Notes under the pieces: generated by a model
Told to the model about the DNA's origin: nothing
Databases searched by the model: none
The model's input: the letters and a program-made list of their open reading frames with translations, nothing else
NCBI RefSeq assembly: GCF_051020955.1
Contig: NW_027476341.1
Span: 186,001-250,000, forward strand
Length of the DNA stretch: 64,000 nucleotides
Reading direction: 5' to 3'
DNA from: Megalopta genalis
Lineage: Eukaryota > Arthropoda > Insecta > Hymenoptera > Halictidae
Shown here: in pieces, positions 63,051 through 64,000 of the stretch
Numbering within the stretch: position 1 is the stretch's first letter
Layout of the letters: each line of letters begins with the position of its first letter
Translations under genes and position numbers: made by a program

Positions 63051-63798
63051 GAAGCTAAGTCATGTATATCTTAAGTATTTGAAGCTAAACCATTTGTTTC
63101 GCATGGATTTGAAACTAAGCCTTCTACTTCGCTTTGAATTGAAGCTGAATCATGTGTTTCGCTTGTATTTGAAGCTAACTCGTTTGTTTCGCATGCAGTT
63201 GAAGCTAAATCATGTATATCACAAGTATTTGTAGCTAAACCATTTGTTTCGGATGGATTCGGCGATCAGCCTTCGGCTTCGCATTGATTTTAAGCTAAAC
63301 CATGTGTTTCGCATCGATTTGAAGATAACTCGTTTGTTTCGCCTGCATTTTAATCTAAATCATGTATATCACAAGTATTTGAAGCTAAACCATTTGTTTC
63401 GCATGGATTCGGAGATAAGCCTTCTACTTCGCATTGAATTGAAGCTAAATCATGTGTTTCACATGGATTAGAAGCTAACACGCTTGTTTCGCATGCTGTT
63501 GAACCTCAATCATGTATATTACAAATATTTGAATCTAAACAATCTGTTTCGTGTGGATTCGGAGATCAGCCTTATACTTCACATTGATTGGAAGTTAAAT
63601 CATGTGTTTCGCATGGATTTGAAGCTAACTCGTTTGTGTCGCCTGCATTTGAAGCTATATCACTTATATTCGCAAGTATTTGAAGCTAATCCATTCGTTT
63701 CTCATGGATTTGACGCTAAGCCTTCTGCTTCGCATTGATTTGATACTAAATCATGTGTTCGCATGGATTTGAAGATAACTCGTTTGTTTCGCATGCAA
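63051..63798 (+). repeat. 0.75-kb duplication, copy 2 (partner 61011-61758)
   Basis: This is the second copy at offset 2040. It is followed directly by about 210 bp (63790-64000) matching 62500-62710 at an offset of 1290, continuing to the window edge. Confidence 0.88.
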
Positions 63799-64000
63799 TT
63801 GAAGATAGATCATGTATCAAACAAGTATTTGAAGCTAAACCATTTGATTCGCATGGATTTGATGCGATGCCATCTACTTCGCTTTTATTTGAAACTGAAT
63901 CATGTGTTTCTCTTGAATTTGAAGCTAACACGTTTGTTTCACATGCAGTTGAAGCTAAATCATGTATGTCACAAGTATTTGAAGCTGAACCATTTGTTTC

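Larger units (their letters stand above)
1..64000. repeat. Continuous 30-bp tandem satellite array filling the window
   Basis: Every line of the window can be read as head-to-tail copies of a 30-bp monomer with a GAAGCTAA-like core in its first half and TTTCGCATG at its end, always in the same orientation. Neighbouring monomers differ at many positions, while monomers 150 bp apart are often much closer. No inserted unique sequence longer than a monomer was seen, and both edges lie inside the array, so its true length is unknown. Monomer composition is about 37% GC. Known biology: uniform orientation, homogenised subfamilies and nested duplications are usual for satellite DNA evolving by unequal exchange. 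Inference: eukaryotic heterochromatin. The alternative, a giant repeat-protein gene, is less likely because all six frames are interrupted by stops and by 29- and 31-bp monomers. Confidence 0.96.
51000..64000. repeat. Region 5: right-hand array with 4650-bp and 2040-bp duplications
   Basis: This is again the 30-bp array. It has a distinctive D variant, GAAACCATCTGTTTCGTGTGG, and an E variant that starts GGATTCGGAGATCAG. A segment of about 3.3 kb is present twice at a spacing of 4650 bp, and part of it is present a further time at 2700 bp. The last 3 kb contain a 2040-bp-spaced duplication and a 1290-bp-spaced one that runs to the window edge. Confidence 0.85.

Noticed and set aside
12943..63798. 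Shared 2040-bp spacing of two unrelated duplications (12943/14983 and 61011/63051) as a special unit
   Set aside because: The two pairs have different monomer content, and 2040 is simply 68 monomers; with many duplications at multiples of 30, coincidence is likely.
1..64000. CRISPR array
   Set aside because: Repeats are about 30 bp, but there are no unique spacers between them: the sequence is continuous tandem monomers, and no cas-like gene is present.
1..64000. Bacterial or archaeal operon of many short genes
   Set aside because: The many open frames are shifted readings of one 30-bp monomer, many start at TTG, none has a ribosome-binding site or unique sequence, and frames on both strands overlap everywhere.
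1..64000. CENP-B box in the monomer
   Set aside because: The TTCG of TTTCGCATG matches the start of the box, but the required A and the CGGG end are absent at the right spacing.
1..64000. Transposon or retroelement
   Set aside because: No terminal repeats, target-site duplications, poly-A tail or transposase/reverse-transcriptase motif could be found; all duplicated blocks are made only of array monomers.
1..64000. Telomeric or subtelomeric repeat
   Set aside because: No short G-rich telomere motif is present; the monomer is 30 bp and has balanced strands apart from a mild T excess.

Overview
The window holds no unique sequence. All 64,000 bases are one degenerate tandem array built on a 30-bp monomer of about 37% GC, roughly 2,100 monomers head to tail in one orientation, running off both edges. 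I found no RNA gene, transposon, promoter, terminator, CRISPR array or convincing gene. A continuous array of this size, with a higher-order repeat and nested segmental duplications, points to eukaryotic satellite DNA (heterochromatin, for example pericentromeric). The species cannot be told from the sequence.

Monomers fall into recurrent types that share a GAAGCTAA-like core and a TTTCGCATG-like end. I name them by diagnostic cores: A (AAATCATGTG), B (AACTCGTTTG), C (AAATCATGTATATCACAAG), D (AAACCATTTG) and E (AAGCCTTCTACTTCGCATT). In order A-B-C-D-E they make a 150-bp pentamer, clean for example at 4596-4745. Two length variants matter: a 29-bp A that has lost one T, and a 31-bp C' (core TATATCACTTATATTCGCAAG minus or plus point changes). 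They shift the reading frame along the array.

Layout. 1-18200: mostly the pentamer, with very recent duplications (a 3.2-kb block repeated 5578 bp downstream, a 1.1-1.5 kb block in several copies, and a 900-bp block repeated 2.5 times). 18200-26120: a mosaic rich in C' monomers. 26120-30250: a transition zone with an exact 600-bp tandem duplication. 30250-51000: larger mosaic blocks, including a block of about 700 bp present eight times and near-identical 1.5-kb and 2.5-kb duplications. 51000-64000: a 3.3-kb block repeated at 4650 bp and a smaller one at 2040 bp.

Because 30 is divisible by three, the consensus leaves three of six frames open or nearly open: + LKLNHVFRMD-like, + FEAKSCVSHG-like (stopped in most E monomers), and - PCETHDLASN-like. 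Long open frames (up to 759 codons) follow from this and are not in themselves evidence of genes. The points most worth checking are whether any of the three decapeptide frames is or was translated, the near-exact 10-bp spacing of A/T tracts, and the hairpin-forming dyad in the A monomer.
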